64,000 nucleotides of DNA from JADJPO01 sp963825645 (GTDB lineage: Bacteria; Actinomycetota; Actinomycetes; Actinomycetales; Kineosporiaceae), in NCBI GenBank assembly GCA_963825645.1, contig CAWGTT010000003.1, positions 186,001 to 250,000 on the forward strand, read 5' to 3'. This document shows positions 16,795 through 25,485 of this stretch, in pieces. Under the pieces are notes generated by a model that worked only from the letters and a program-made list of their open reading frames with translations, searched no databases and was not told the DNA's origin. The first letter of the stretch is position 1; each line of letters starts with the position of its first letter. The position numbers and the translations under genes are program-made.

Positions 16795-18252
16795 ATGTCC
16801 CCCACCGCCCCCGCGCCGTCCCCGACCGCCCAGGTCGGCGTCGTCGGCCTCGCCGTCATGGGCAGCAACCTCGCCCGCAACTTCGCCAGCCGTGGCTACA
16901 CCGTGGCCGTGTACAACCGGACGACGAGCCGCACCGAGGAGATGATGGCGGCGCACGGCAGCGAGGGCGCCTTCATCGCGGCGGATGACGTCGCCGACTT
17001 CGTGGCACATCTCGAGCGTCCCCGGCGGATCATCATGATGGTCAAGGCCGGCGGACCGACCGACGCCACGATCGAGACCCTACTGCCGCACCTGGAGTCC
17101 GGCGACATCCTCGTCGACGGAGGCAACGCCCACTTCCCGGACACGCGCCGGCGGGAAGCGGCGCTGCGGGAGGTCGGCATCCATTTCGTCGGTGCCGGGA
17201 TCTCCGGCGGCGAGGAGGGTGCGCTGAAAGGACCATCCATCATGCCCGGTGGGCCCGCCGAGTCCTACGTGGCCCTCGGCCCGATGCTCGAGAGCATCGC
17301 CGCCACCGTGGACGGCGTGCCCTGCTGCACGCACATCGGACCCGACGGCGCCGGTCACTTCGTCAAGATGGTCCACAACGGCATCGAGTACGCCGACATG
17401 CAGCTCATCGCCGAGGCCTACGAGCTGCTGCGCCAGGGCCTGGGCGCCACGGCAGCTGAGATCGGCGACATCTTCGCCGAGTGGAACACCGGTGACCTCG
17501 AGTCATTCCTGATCGAGATCACGGCGCAGGTGCTGCGCCAGGTCGACGCCGAGACCGGCAGGCCGCTCGTCGACGTCATCGAAGACCAGGCTGGCCAGAA
17601 GGGCACCGGTCGCTGGACCGTCCAGAACGCGCTTGACCTCGGCGTGCCGATCACGGGCATCGCCGAGGCGACGTTCGCGCGGGCGCTGTCGAGCTCCCTC
17701 CCGCAGCGCGCGGCGGCCGTGGGGGTGCTGCCTGCCAGCACCGGTACGTGGGAGGTCCCCGACCGCGGGCGCTTCATCGAGGACGTCCGTCAAGCGCTGT
17801 ACGCCTCCAAGGTGGTCGCGTATTCGCAGGGATTCGACCAGATCGCCGCGGCCAGCGCCGAGTACGGCTGGGGCATCAACCGGGGTGCGATGGCCCGGAT
17901 CTGGCGAGGCGGCTGCATCATCCGGGCGAAGTTCCTCAACCGGATCACAGAAGCCTACGAACGACAGCCCGATCTGCCCCTGCTGATCGCCGACCCGTAC
18001 TTCACCGCCGCGGTCGGAACGGGCGTCGCGCCGTGGCGCCGGGTCGTCTCCCTGGCCGCCCTGAACGGTGTGCCGACGCCCGCGTTCGCGTCCTCGCTGA
18101 GCTACTACGACGGGCTGCGGGCCGAACGTACCTCGGCGGCGCTCATCCAGGGACAGCGCGACTTCTTCGGCGCCCACACCTACCGGCGCGTGGACAAGCG
18201 CGGCACCTTCCACACGCTCTGGTCGGGCGATCGCACCGAGGTCGAGGCCTGA
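16795..18252 (+). CDS. gnd: 6-phosphogluconate dehydrogenase (decarboxylating)
   Basis: Oxidises and decarboxylates 6-phosphogluconate to ribulose-5-phosphate with reduction of NADP+, in the cytosolic pentose phosphate pathway. The 485-residue length matches the long, dimeric form. The Rossmann motif is VGVVGLAVMGSNLARNFA, followed by NRT at the end of the second strand, typical of NADP. Catalytic segments are FVGAGISGGEEGALKGPSIM and HFVKMVHNGIEYADMQ with the general acid/base Lys, and EDQAGQKGTGRWT follows. It is intact. The broken gluconate-type kinase 2.4 kb upstream would feed this enzyme. Confidence 0.97.
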   Translation: MSPTAPAPSPTAQVGVVGLAVMGSNLARNFASRGYTVAVYNRTTSRTEEMMAAHGSEGAFIAADDVADFVAHLERPRRIIMMVKAGGPTDATIETLLPHLESGDILVDGGNAHFPDTRRREAALREVGIHFVGAGISGGEEGALKGPSIMPGGPAESYVALGPMLESIAATVDGVPCCTHIGPDGAGHFVKMVHNGIEYADMQLIAEAYELLRQGLGATAAEIGDIFAEWNTGDLESFLIEITAQVLRQVDAETGRPLVDVIEDQAGQKGTGRWTVQNALDLGVPITGIAEATFARALSSSLPQRAAAVGVLPASTGTWEVPDRGRFIEDVRQALYASKVVAYSQGFDQIAAASAEYGWGINRGAMARIWRGGCIIRAKFLNRITEAYERQPDLPLLIADPYFTAAVGTGVAPWRRVVSLAALNGVPTPAFASSLSYYDGLRAERTSAALIQGQRDFFGAHTYRRVDKRGTFHTLWSGDRTEVEA

Positions 18253-18396
18253 GGCGGCCGCTGGTCACCGCCCACGGTTGAGAAGCAGGCGGTGAGTTCT
18301 TGGTGCACCGCCCTGCGCGCGAGCGTCGCCGTCCCGGTCTTCGGGGCGCCGCCCACGGGCATACCGTCTGAGAACAGCTCGAACCCGGGAGGACGC

Positions 18397-19857
18397 ATGC
18401 CGCTCCACCAGACAGCGCACGGCGACGCGGGCCGCGACCGGGATCTGGAGCTGAATCCGATCTTCGCCCGGCCCGGAGAGACGGCGTCGGTGCCCAGGCT
18501 GCGGATCCCCACCGGGTCGATGGACGCCGACACCGCCTACCAGTTGGTCCACGACGAGCTCATGCTCGACGGGCAGAGTCGGCTGAACCTGGCGACGTTC
18601 GTCACGACGTGGATGGAGCCGCAGGCAGCTCAGCTGATGGCTGAGACCGTCGACCGGAACCTGGTGGACAAGGACGAGTATCCGCAGACCGCCGAGCTCG
18701 AGCGGCGGTGCGTCCACATGCTCGCCGACCTGTGGCACGCCCCCGGCGTGCCCAGCACGGCGGACGGGTCTGTGCCCGAGGACGGTGGGAGTGCCGCTGA
18801 GGACGACCGTTCGGGGGCGGTGGGCTGTTCGACGACCGGATCGAGCGAGGCTGCCATGCTCGCCGGAATGGCCTTGCTGCGCCGGTGGCGGCAGCGACGC
18901 GGATCGGCAGCCGCCGCGGGCGACCGGCCGAATCTGGTCATGGGCATCAACGTGCAGGTGTGCTGGGAGAAGTTCTGCCGTTACTGGGACGTCGAGCCCC
19001 GCTTCGCGCCGATGCAGCCCGACCGGCGTCACCTCACCCCCGACGCTGCCGTGGACCTGTGTGACGCGAACACCATCGGGGTGGTCGCGATCCTCGGGTC
19101 GACCCAGGACGGCAGCTACGAACCGGTCGAGGACATCGCCGCTGCCCTGGATGCCCTGGCCGCCCGCGGCGGCCCCGACGTGCCGATCCATGTGGACGCC
19201 GCCAGTGGTGGGTTCATCGCGCCGTTCCTCGATCCCGACTTGCGGTGGGACTTCCGCCTGCCACGGGTCGCCTCGATCAACGCGTCGGGCCACAAGTACG
19301 GACTGGTCTACCCCGGCCTGGGGTGGGCGCTGTGGCGCGAAACCTCCGCGCTCCCTGCGGATCTCGTCTTCGACGTGGACTACCTCGGAGGGTCGATGTC
19401 GACGTTCTCGCTGACCTTCTCCCGCCCAGGTTCACAGGTCGTCGCCCAGTACTACGCCCTACTGCGCCTGGGCCGCGAGGGCTACGCCCGCGTCCAGCAG
19501 ACCGCCCGTGACGTGGCCATGTACCTGTCCTGCGAGATCGCTCGGCTGGGGCCGTTCCGACTGCTCACCGACGGGTCGCAGCTGCCCGTGTTCGCTTTCG
19601 CGCTGAACGACGACGTCGAGGCCTACACGGTGTTCGACATCTCCGACGCGTTGCGCAAGCGGGGCTGGCAGGTGCCCGCTTACACCCTTCCCGCGAACCT
19701 GCAGGATCAGACCGTGCTGCGCATCGTGGTACGAAACGGTTTCGGCCGAGATCTGGCCGACCTGCTCCTGGGCGACCTGCGCCGCGAGATCCAGCACCTC
19801 GAGAAGCTCACCCAGCCGCTGCCCGTTCGACCGGACCGGGACCCGTTCCACCACTGA
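18397..19857 (+). CDS. gad: Glutamate decarboxylase
   Basis: PLP enzyme converting glutamate to GABA and CO2, consuming a proton. 486 residues; fold type I group II decarboxylase. Motifs: LNLATFVTTWMEPQA near the N-terminus, GCSTTGSSEAAMLAGMALLR for cofactor phosphate, PIHVDAASGGFIAPFLDP with the PLP-stacking/Asp segment, and INASGHKYGLVYPG carrying the Schiff-base Lys. The ATG at 18397 follows GGGAGG by 4 bases; an open frame continues upstream to 18292 without a start signal. A low-complexity insert (GSAAEDDRSGAVG) precedes the active-site loop. No antiporter gadC is adjacent, so an acid-resistance role is not shown by context. Confidence 0.95.
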   Translation: MPLHQTAHGDAGRDRDLELNPIFARPGETASVPRLRIPTGSMDADTAYQLVHDELMLDGQSRLNLATFVTTWMEPQAAQLMAETVDRNLVDKDEYPQTAELERRCVHMLADLWHAPGVPSTADGSVPEDGGSAAEDDRSGAVGCSTTGSSEAAMLAGMALLRRWRQRRGSAAAAGDRPNLVMGINVQVCWEKFCRYWDVEPRFAPMQPDRRHLTPDAAVDLCDANTIGVVAILGSTQDGSYEPVEDIAAALDALAARGGPDVPIHVDAASGGFIAPFLDPDLRWDFRLPRVASINASGHKYGLVYPGLGWALWRETSALPADLVFDVDYLGGSMSTFSLTFSRPGSQVVAQYYALLRLGREGYARVQQTARDVAMYLSCEIARLGPFRLLTDGSQLPVFAFALNDDVEAYTVFDISDALRKRGWQVPAYTLPANLQDQTVLRIVVRNGFGRDLADLLLGDLRREIQHLEKLTQPLPVRPDRDPFHH

Positions 19858-19905
19858 GACGCAGAGGGTGGTCAGGCCCGGCTGGAGCCGCCCGCCAGTG
19901 CCGCC

Positions 19906-21903
19906 TCAGTTGCCGCAGGTGTAGGGGTCCAGCGCGGTCCCCAGGGCCATCGGCACCGAGCCCTTGGCACGAATCGCGTCCCAGGTGGCGCTCCCGGTCC
20001 GGTAACCGGTGTTTCGGTAGGAGCGAACGGCACCGGACGACGTCACAGCGTAGAGCAGCCCCCCGCCCGCAGGGATCAGGTCGGCGAACCTCCACCCCCT
20101 GCCCACCACCCGGCTGCGCTGCCAGGACACCGGGCCCGCGGCCGGATCGGTGTGTCGGTACCAGTAGAGGGCCCCGCCGTACTGGCGGTAGAGGGTGCCG
20201 TCCCCGTTCGGTGCGAGCACCTGCGGTCCCCGCCAGCCGGACCCGATGGTCCAGACTCTCCAGCCGGCGGACCCGGTGAGCCGCCCCAGATGCCGGTAGA
20301 TCTTCAGCACGCCGGACGGGGTGACGGCGTAGAACGTGCCGTCGCGGGAGACCTCGATGTCTTGGAAGGTGGTGCCCAGCCTCCACCCTGTTCCGATCCG
20401 GGTTCCGGACCGTGGCATCCACCGGCTGCGGGCGGCGTCATAGCGGTACCACTTGAGGTCACCGGTCTTGGTGATCAGGTAGACGACGCCGCCGCCCCCG
20501 TTGCCGTACCAGGTGAAGCTGCGCCTGGACCAACCCGTTCCGGCGAGACCTGCGGTCGACAGGGTGTTCGTGCCGGTCAGCACCGCGCCGTCCCGCAGGT
20601 GGTAAAGCGCCCCGGTCGAGGCCGCCGTGAACCCGGTGGCGGTCGCGCAGGTCACCGATGCCGGGGTCGGTGTCTGAACCAGGTGGACGCTCGAGAGCGA
20701 GTCACCCGGCCGCCGGGTCACGGTGTGCCGGTACAGACCCCCCATGCGCTCCGCGACCGAAGTGTGGTTCGCGTCCGGGTAGGCAGTGTCGCCGGGATAC
20801 TTCGACCGCAGCACCGCCAGGACACCTGCCACGTGTGGGGCCGCCATCGAGGTGCCCGATGCGCTCGCGTGGCTCGAATCGCTGGTGTACCAGGCCGAGC
20901 TGATGTTGAGGCCGGGCGCCCACACCTCCAGGCCGCTGCCTCGGTTGCTCCACGACGTGGCGGCGTCGTTGGTGTCGACCGCCCCGACGGTGAAGGAGGT
21001 GGGTTCGGAGGCCGGGCTGTAGGCGCCCAGGCCGGCGCCGTCGTTCCCGGCCGCCACGGCGACGGCGACGTCGGCCGCGGTCATCGCCGAGACGGCGTCG
21101 TTCAAGGTCTGGCTATAGCTTCCACCGAGACTGAGGTTGGCCACGGCGTCGAAGGCCGCGTTGCCCGGGCTCTGCTTGTGGGCGATCACCCAGTCGATCC
21201 CGGCGAGCACCGAGGAGAGGTCACCGGTCCCGTCGCAGTCGAGCACCCGGACCGGCACGATGCGCGCCTTCTTGGCCACCCCGCTCGTCGTCCCGGCCGC
21301 GGTCCCGGCCACGTGCGTGCCGTGCCCGTCGCAGTCAGAGGTGTCGGCGTTGGGCAGCGACTCGTTGGGGTTGGTGTGCGGCGCGAAGTTGCGACCGGCC
21401 ACCACACGCCCGGTGAACTCGGTGTGTGTGGCCCGGATCCCGCTGTCGAGCACGTAGAGGTTCACCGAGGCACCCTGGGCATTCGCGGAGTAGGAGTAGC
21501 TGTGGTCGAACCGGGCCGCGGCCGTGCCCTGGTCGAGCCGGTCCAGCCCCCAGGGCGGGTCCACCTGCGTGTCGAGGGAGCGGAGCGTGATGTTCGGTTC
21601 GATCCGCTTTACCCGCGCGCTGGTGGCCAGCTCCGCCCGCTGCTCCTCGGTGAGGGTGGCGGTGAAGCCATGGACGGCGCGGCTGAACCGGGCGGTGGCC
21701 TGGATGTCGAGGGAGGACAGGTCGGTGGCGGCCGCGGCCCAGGTCGTCCCCTCGGCGTAGGTGACGACGTAGGAGCGAACGACCGTGTCCGCCGCCGGCG
21801 ACGTGAGGGAACCGGGCTCGGCCCGCGCCGCCGTGGCCGGGGTCACGGCGGTCAGCACAGAGGCGCCGAGAAACAGGACGGTACCCACGGCTACGCGTCT
21901 CAT
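19906..21903 (-). CDS. Secreted S8 subtilisin-like protease with C-terminal tachylectin-like propeller
   Basis: A 665-residue secreted protease. Residues 1-29 are a signal peptide with an A-x-A site; residues about 44-105 are an I9 propeptide. The proteinase K-type catalytic domain (about 115-385) has Asp153 in VLDSGI, His194 in CDGHGTHVAGT, oxyanion Asn287 in AAGNDG and Ser352 in GTSMAAPHVAG. Residues about 420-660 are repeats of the form TGxxWR with Y-R/W-Y motifs (for example TPSGVLKIYRHLG and TSSGAVRSYRNTG), as in tachylectin-2-like beta-propellers that bind sugars. Such a domain could anchor the enzyme to glycans. Cys pairs fit an extracellular location. Confidence 0.93.
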   Translation of the reverse strand: MRRVAVGTVLFLGASVLTAVTPATAARAEPGSLTSPAADTVVRSYVVTYAEGTTWAAAATDLSSLDIQATARFSRAVHGFTATLTEEQRAELATSARVKRIEPNITLRSLDTQVDPPWGLDRLDQGTAAARFDHSYSYSANAQGASVNLYVLDSGIRATHTEFTGRVVAGRNFAPHTNPNESLPNADTSDCDGHGTHVAGTAAGTTSGVAKKARIVPVRVLDCDGTGDLSSVLAGIDWVIAHKQSPGNAAFDAVANLSLGGSYSQTLNDAVSAMTAADVAVAVAAGNDGAGLGAYSPASEPTSFTVGAVDTNDAATSWSNRGSGLEVWAPGLNISSAWYTSDSSHASASGTSMAAPHVAGVLAVLRSKYPGDTAYPDANHTSVAERMGGLYRHTVTRRPGDSLSSVHLVQTPTPASVTCATATGFTAASTGALYHLRDGAVLTGTNTLSTAGLAGTGWSRRSFTWYGNGGGGVVYLITKTGDLKWYRYDAARSRWMPRSGTRIGTGWRLGTTFQDIEVSRDGTFYAVTPSGVLKIYRHLGRLTGSAGWRVWTIGSGWRGPQVLAPNGDGTLYRQYGGALYWYRHTDPAAGPVSWQRSRVVGRGWRFADLIPAGGGLLYAVTSSGAVRSYRNTGYRTGSATWDAIRAKGSVPMALGTALDPYTCGN

Positions 21904-22244
21904 CCAGTTGTCCGCTCACCTCGGCGCGCGGGATCGCCCACAGACAGTGGGCGGTCACGGCCGGCCCGTCACCGGCACCCCTCCAGTCGGCGAACGGCGC
22001 CACGATTGAGCACGATCACCGGCAACCACCCGTTCGGGTCAGCCGGCCGAGCTGATCCGGTGCTGCAACTCGGCCCGAGACGCACCGCGTGCAGTTCTCG
22101 TCCTGGCGGCTAGCGGCTTGTCCACGTTTGACGTGATCATGGAGCGCTGCGTAGCCTCCCGGTGACGCTGGCACCACGTTGTCGGTGGTGCGCCTGGCGG
22201 GCGGCACACGGAACACCGCGAGATGCATCGAGACAGGAGCGGCC
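21904..22244. other. Divergent intergenic region
   Basis: Separates the protease gene from the YeeE operon and must hold promoters for both. No repeat or hairpin stands out. The open frame of the next gene extends back to a TTG at 22179 but without a ribosome site. Confidence 0.35.
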
Positions 22245-22769
22245 TTGGGCTGTCCACACGCCTCCGCGTGTCCCCTCTTCCCGTACCTCAACGCGAGCCT
22301 GGGAGCCTGGCGGGTCTCGTACTGCGACAGCGCCAATGGCTGGCGGGGTTGCGCCCGTTTCATCCTCGCCGGCCAGGGCAAGCCCGTTCCGCTGGCCCTG
22401 CTGCCCAACGGCCGCCTCCCGGTCTCCATGCTGCCCCGGGTGGGTCGGGCCGACTCCCTCGATGTGGCCCACGACCTGCGCAACGACCAGCCGGCCGAGG
22501 GGAGTCGGACGGTGGTTGCCGCACCGAGCGCCGGGCACGCCGATGCGCCCCCGACGTGGGCTGGGCAGGGGCTGTTCGCCCACCCCGGCCCGCGTAAGGA
22601 GCACCTCTCGCATGCGCAGCACGCCCGTTCCACCCCGGCAGCCTCGAACCCCGCGAAGACGCAACGCGACGGCAGCGGCGCAGAGAGCGTCCAGCAGCAG
22701 GACTGGACACCGACACCGACCCCGTCGTGGTGGCGACGGGTGTGGAACTGGCTCGGAGGTCCCGTATGA
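22245..22769 (+). CDS. Cys-rich protein upstream of YeeE/YedE genes
   Basis: A 174-residue protein whose first 65 residues carry a pattern of spaced cysteines: CPHASACPLFPYL, then VSYCDSANGWRGCARFILAG, then VPLALLPNG. This resembles a small CPxF...YC...CARY...VP..LxPN domain that I recall in other bacteria and which probably binds metal or an Fe-S centre. The remainder is Pro/Ser/Ala-rich with the tail PSWWRRVWNWLGGPV. TTG 22245 is chosen because AGGAG ends 6 bases upstream; earlier in-frame TTG and GTG codons lack such a site. The stop overlaps the next ATG (ATGA), so it is coupled to the sulfur-transport genes. Confidence 0.65.
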   Translation: MGCPHASACPLFPYLNASLGAWRVSYCDSANGWRGCARFILAGQGKPVPLALLPNGRLPVSMLPRVGRADSLDVAHDLRNDQPAEGSRTVVAAPSAGHADAPPTWAGQGLFAHPGPRKEHLSHAQHARSTPAASNPAKTQRDGSGAESVQQQDWTPTPTPSWWRRVWNWLGGPV

Positions 22770-23428
22770 ACGACTACTGGCCCTGGTGGGCGGGCGCTCT
22801 CGCCCTCGGGTTGATCACTGTCGGCTACGCCGCCTGGACCGGACGCACGCTGGGCGTCTCCGGCGCCTGGGACCGGGTGCTGATGTGGCGTGCCTCACGT
22901 GAGGTTGAGCGGCTGGACGCCCAGTTCTCCGGCACCGTCGACCTGCGCGAAGCGCTCACCGTGGCCACGGCGGAGCAGTTCGGTGGTGACGGCCCGCCCC
23001 ATGGCGGTAGCGGGTCGCTCGCGACGGCGCTGCCACCCGGGCCGGCGCAGCTCCCGGTCTCCGAGCGCCGGATGTCGAAACAGACCAATACCAGTGTCCG
23101 GCCGCTGCCGGCCGTGTTCGCGGCCGTCCTGCTGGCGTCGGTCTTCGTAGGTGGTCTGATCGGCGCCCTCACTGCGGGCCGGTTCGCGGTGCGGACCGAC
23201 ATGGGTGAGGGCTTCAGCCGGCTGGTGACCGACGACCCCTGGGTGATGACCCTGCTGCTCTTCGTGGGTGGCGTGATGGTCGGCTTCGGCACCCGGATGT
23301 CCGGGGGGTGCAGCTCGGGTCACGGTCTGACCGGGTGCAGCAGGTTGCACCCGGTGAGCCTGGTGGCCACCGCGGTGTTCTTCGCCGCCGCGGCGGCGGT
23401 CTCGACGCTGCTCTGGAAGGTGATCTGA
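22766..23428 (+). CDS. YeeE/YedE family sulfur transporter, first half
   Basis: Membrane protein of the YeeE/YedE (TsuA-like) family, known for thiosulfate or other sulfur-species uptake. 220 residues. An N-terminal helix (WWAGALALGLITVGYAAWTG) is followed by a cytoplasmic linker, then three helices (LPAVFAAVLLASVFVGGLIG, MTLLLFVGGVMVGFGTRM, SLVATAVFFAAAAAVSTLLW). The family signature is GTRMSGGCSSGHGLTGCSRL, whose cysteines relay the sulfur compound in characterised homologues. It is overlapped at its start by the Cys-rich gene and at its stop by the next gene (TGATG), forming a tight operon. Confidence 0.9.
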   Translation: MNDYWPWWAGALALGLITVGYAAWTGRTLGVSGAWDRVLMWRASREVERLDAQFSGTVDLREALTVATAEQFGGDGPPHGGSGSLATALPPGPAQLPVSERRMSKQTNTSVRPLPAVFAAVLLASVFVGGLIGALTAGRFAVRTDMGEGFSRLVTDDPWVMTLLLFVGGVMVGFGTRMSGGCSSGHGLTGCSRLHPVSLVATAVFFAAAAAVSTLLWKVI

Positions 23429-23847
23429 TGCAGACCCGCGGGGTGCTCCTGCTCGGCAGCATCATGTTCGGGCTGGCGTTCGGCTACACGCTGAGCAACA
23501 TCGGCTTCGGCGACTACGCCGAGCTGAACGCCATGTTCACCTTCCAGGACCTGCGGATGCTCCTCAGCTTCGCCGGCGCGGTGGCCGTGGCGATGGTGCT
23601 GACGTTCGCCTTCCTACGCCGGCGCACGCCGGGACCGGCCTTCCACGCCGGCGTGGTGCCCGGTGCGTTGCTGTTCGGCGCGGGATGGGCGATCTCCGGC
23701 GGGTGCCCCAGCATCCCGCTGGTGCAGCTGGGCGCCGGCTACCTCCCGGCGGTGGTCTCGCTGTCCGGGATCGCCGTGGGCATGTGGCTGTTTCGCCGGG
23801 TGAACTCCCGCTTCCTGCACATCGACAGTGGCTCCTGCGGCCTGTGA
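23428..23847 (+). CDS. YeeE/YedE family sulfur transporter, second half
   Basis: A 139-residue partner of the preceding gene. Helices: VLLLGSIMFGLAFGYTLSNI, LLSFAGAVAVAMVLTFAFL, the re-entrant signature LLFGAGWAISGGCPSIPLVQ, and AVVSLSGIAVGMWLFRRV. The Cys in SGGCPS matches the second sulfur-relay cysteine. In many bacteria the two halves are fused as one 350-residue protein; here they are split, as in two-gene YeeE/YedE systems. Another Cys lies near the end (SGSCGL). The ATG overlaps the upstream stop. Confidence 0.9.
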   Translation: MQTRGVLLLGSIMFGLAFGYTLSNIGFGDYAELNAMFTFQDLRMLLSFAGAVAVAMVLTFAFLRRRTPGPAFHAGVVPGALLFGAGWAISGGCPSIPLVQLGAGYLPAVVSLSGIAVGMWLFRRVNSRFLHIDSGSCGL

Positions 23848-23860
23848 GCTCCCCAGGGCC

Positions 23861-24073
23861 TCAGGCCAGGCCCCGGAACGCCTCGTAGACGAGGAAGGCG
23901 GGCCAGAACAGCGCCTTGAGAATCGCCAGAAGGTATCCGCCGAAGTTGTCGGCCTGCTGCCAGAAGTACACCAAGGCGCCGAGCAGCCCCAACCCGTAGA
24001 CGGCGTTACCGCCTCCGGCGGTGGCATGGTCGCTGCGACGTGGACTGCTCGTGGTTTCGGGGTTGTCGGACAT
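23861..24073 (-). CDS. Small membrane protein
   Basis: A 70-residue protein with a charged, Ser/Thr-rich N-terminus and a helix-turn-helix membrane section: GNAVYGLGLLGALVYFWQQA, then GYLLAILKALFWPAFLVYEA. It resembles small conserved membrane proteins of actinobacteria that often lack a known role. The ATG at 24073 follows GGAGG by 6 bases; an ATG 7 codons earlier has no such site. It converges on the sulfur operon with a 13-bp gap. Confidence 0.75.
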   Translation of the reverse strand: MSDNPETTSSPRRSDHATAGGGNAVYGLGLLGALVYFWQQADNFGGYLLAILKALFWPAFLVYEAFRGLA

Positions 24074-24186
24074 CTCGGGCCTCCTCACCCCCATGCTCGC
24101 CCTTCACCGGGCGGCCCGGCGAGGGCCAACGGCCCGACGGCTGGCGTGCACCGGCGCGGACACGCCGCGCCGAGTCGCTGCCAAGG

Positions 24187-25404
24187 TCACCCGCGGACGG
24201 TGGCCAGGAAGGACGCGATCCGACCGATCGCCTCCTCCAGGTCCTCGACCGGGGGCAGGGTGACCAGCCGGAAGTGGTCCGGGTCGGGCCAGTTGAACCC
24301 GGTGCCGTGGGTGACCAGGATCCGCGTCGCCCGGAGCAGGTCGAGCACGAACGCCTCGTCGTCCTTGATCGGGTACACCTCGGGGTCCAGGCGGGGGAAG
24401 CAGTACAGAGCGCCCTGCGGCTTGACGCAGCTGACCCCCGGGATCTCGTTGATCAGCCGATGAGCGAGGTCGCGCTGCTCGAGTAGCCGCCCGCCGGGGA
24501 GGATCAGGTCCTCGATGCTCTGGTACCCACCCAGCGCCGTCTGGATCGCATGCTGGGCCGGCACGTTCGCGCACATCCGCATGTTCGCCAGCAGGGTCAG
24601 CCCCTCGAGGAAGTCGGCGGCACGCAGCTTCGGCCCGCTGACCATCACCCACCCACTGCGGAACCCGGCCACCCGGTAGGCCTTGGACAGCCCGCTGAAG
24701 GTCAGGCAGAGCACGTCGTCCCCGGCGAAGGCCGCCGAATGATGATGAGTGGCCCCGTCGTAGAGGATCTTCTCGTAGATCTCGTCGGACATCACCACCA
24801 GGTCGTGCCGGCGCGCGATCTCGACCAGTTCGCGCACCATCGGCGCCGGGTAGACCGCCCCCGTCGGGTTGTTCGGGTTGATGATCACGAGCGCGTAGGT
24901 GTTCTCGGTGATCTTGCTTTCGATGTCCTCAAGGTCCGGTAGCCAGCCGTTGCTCTCATCGCAGATGTAGTGCACCGGCGTGCCGCCGGTCAGGGACACC
25001 GCGCCGGTCCACAGGGGGTAGTCCGGAGCCGGGACCAGGATCTCGTTGCCGTCGTCGACGAACGCCTGGAGCACCATCGAGATCATCTCGCTGACCCCGT
25101 TGCCGATGAACACGTCTTCGACGGTGGTCTCGGTCAGCCCATGGGACTGGTAGTACTGCGCCACTGCGGTCCGCGCCGAGTAGATGCCCCGCGAGTCGCT
25201 GTACCCCTGGGCGTCCCGCAGGTTGTGGATCATGTCGAGGACGATCGCCTCCGGCGCCTCGAACCCGAACGGGGCGGGGTTGCCGAGGTTCAGCTTGAGG
25301 ATGCGGTGCCCTTCGGCCTCGAGCCGTTCGGCCTCGGTGAGGATCGGGCCACGGACGTCGTAGCGGACATGCTGGAGCTTGGCCGACTGCACGATGGGAC
25401 GCAT
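24187..25404 (-). CDS. Pyridoxal phosphate aminotransferase (AlaA-like)
   Basis: Class I/II aminotransferase, 405 residues, resembling the alanine-synthesising AlaA/AlaT branch, which moves an amino group between glutamate/2-oxoglutarate and pyruvate/alanine. Motifs: NLGNPAPFGFEAPEAI, IGNGVSEMISMVLQAFVDDG for cofactor phosphate, VIINPNNPTGAVYP, DEIYEKILYDG, and the Schiff-base Lys in FSGLSKAYRVAGFRSGW. The substrate carboxylate Arg is in FRLVTLPP. ATG 25404 is chosen because MRPIVQSAKL is the usual N-terminus of this branch; upstream codons look non-coding. It is divergent from the esterase gene with an 81-bp gap that must carry both promoters. Confidence 0.93.
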   Translation of the reverse strand: MRPIVQSAKLQHVRYDVRGPILTEAERLEAEGHRILKLNLGNPAPFGFEAPEAIVLDMIHNLRDAQGYSDSRGIYSARTAVAQYYQSHGLTETTVEDVFIGNGVSEMISMVLQAFVDDGNEILVPAPDYPLWTGAVSLTGGTPVHYICDESNGWLPDLEDIESKITENTYALVIINPNNPTGAVYPAPMVRELVEIARRHDLVVMSDEIYEKILYDGATHHHSAAFAGDDVLCLTFSGLSKAYRVAGFRSGWVMVSGPKLRAADFLEGLTLLANMRMCANVPAQHAIQTALGGYQSIEDLILPGGRLLEQRDLAHRLINEIPGVSCVKPQGALYCFPRLDPEVYPIKDDEAFVLDLLRATRILVTHGTGFNWPDPDHFRLVTLPPVEDLEEAIGRIASFLATVRG

Positions 25405-25485
25405 AGAGGAGATTGTGACAGCCGCGTCCAGCGGTTTACGAAACACCTCGGCGCGCGGTCGGCAACCTCACCGTAGGCTGTCGCC

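Noticed and set aside
20152..22113. Very long plus-strand open frame (over 650 codons)
   Set aside because: It is antisense to the S8 protease; GC-rich third positions keep the opposite strand open.
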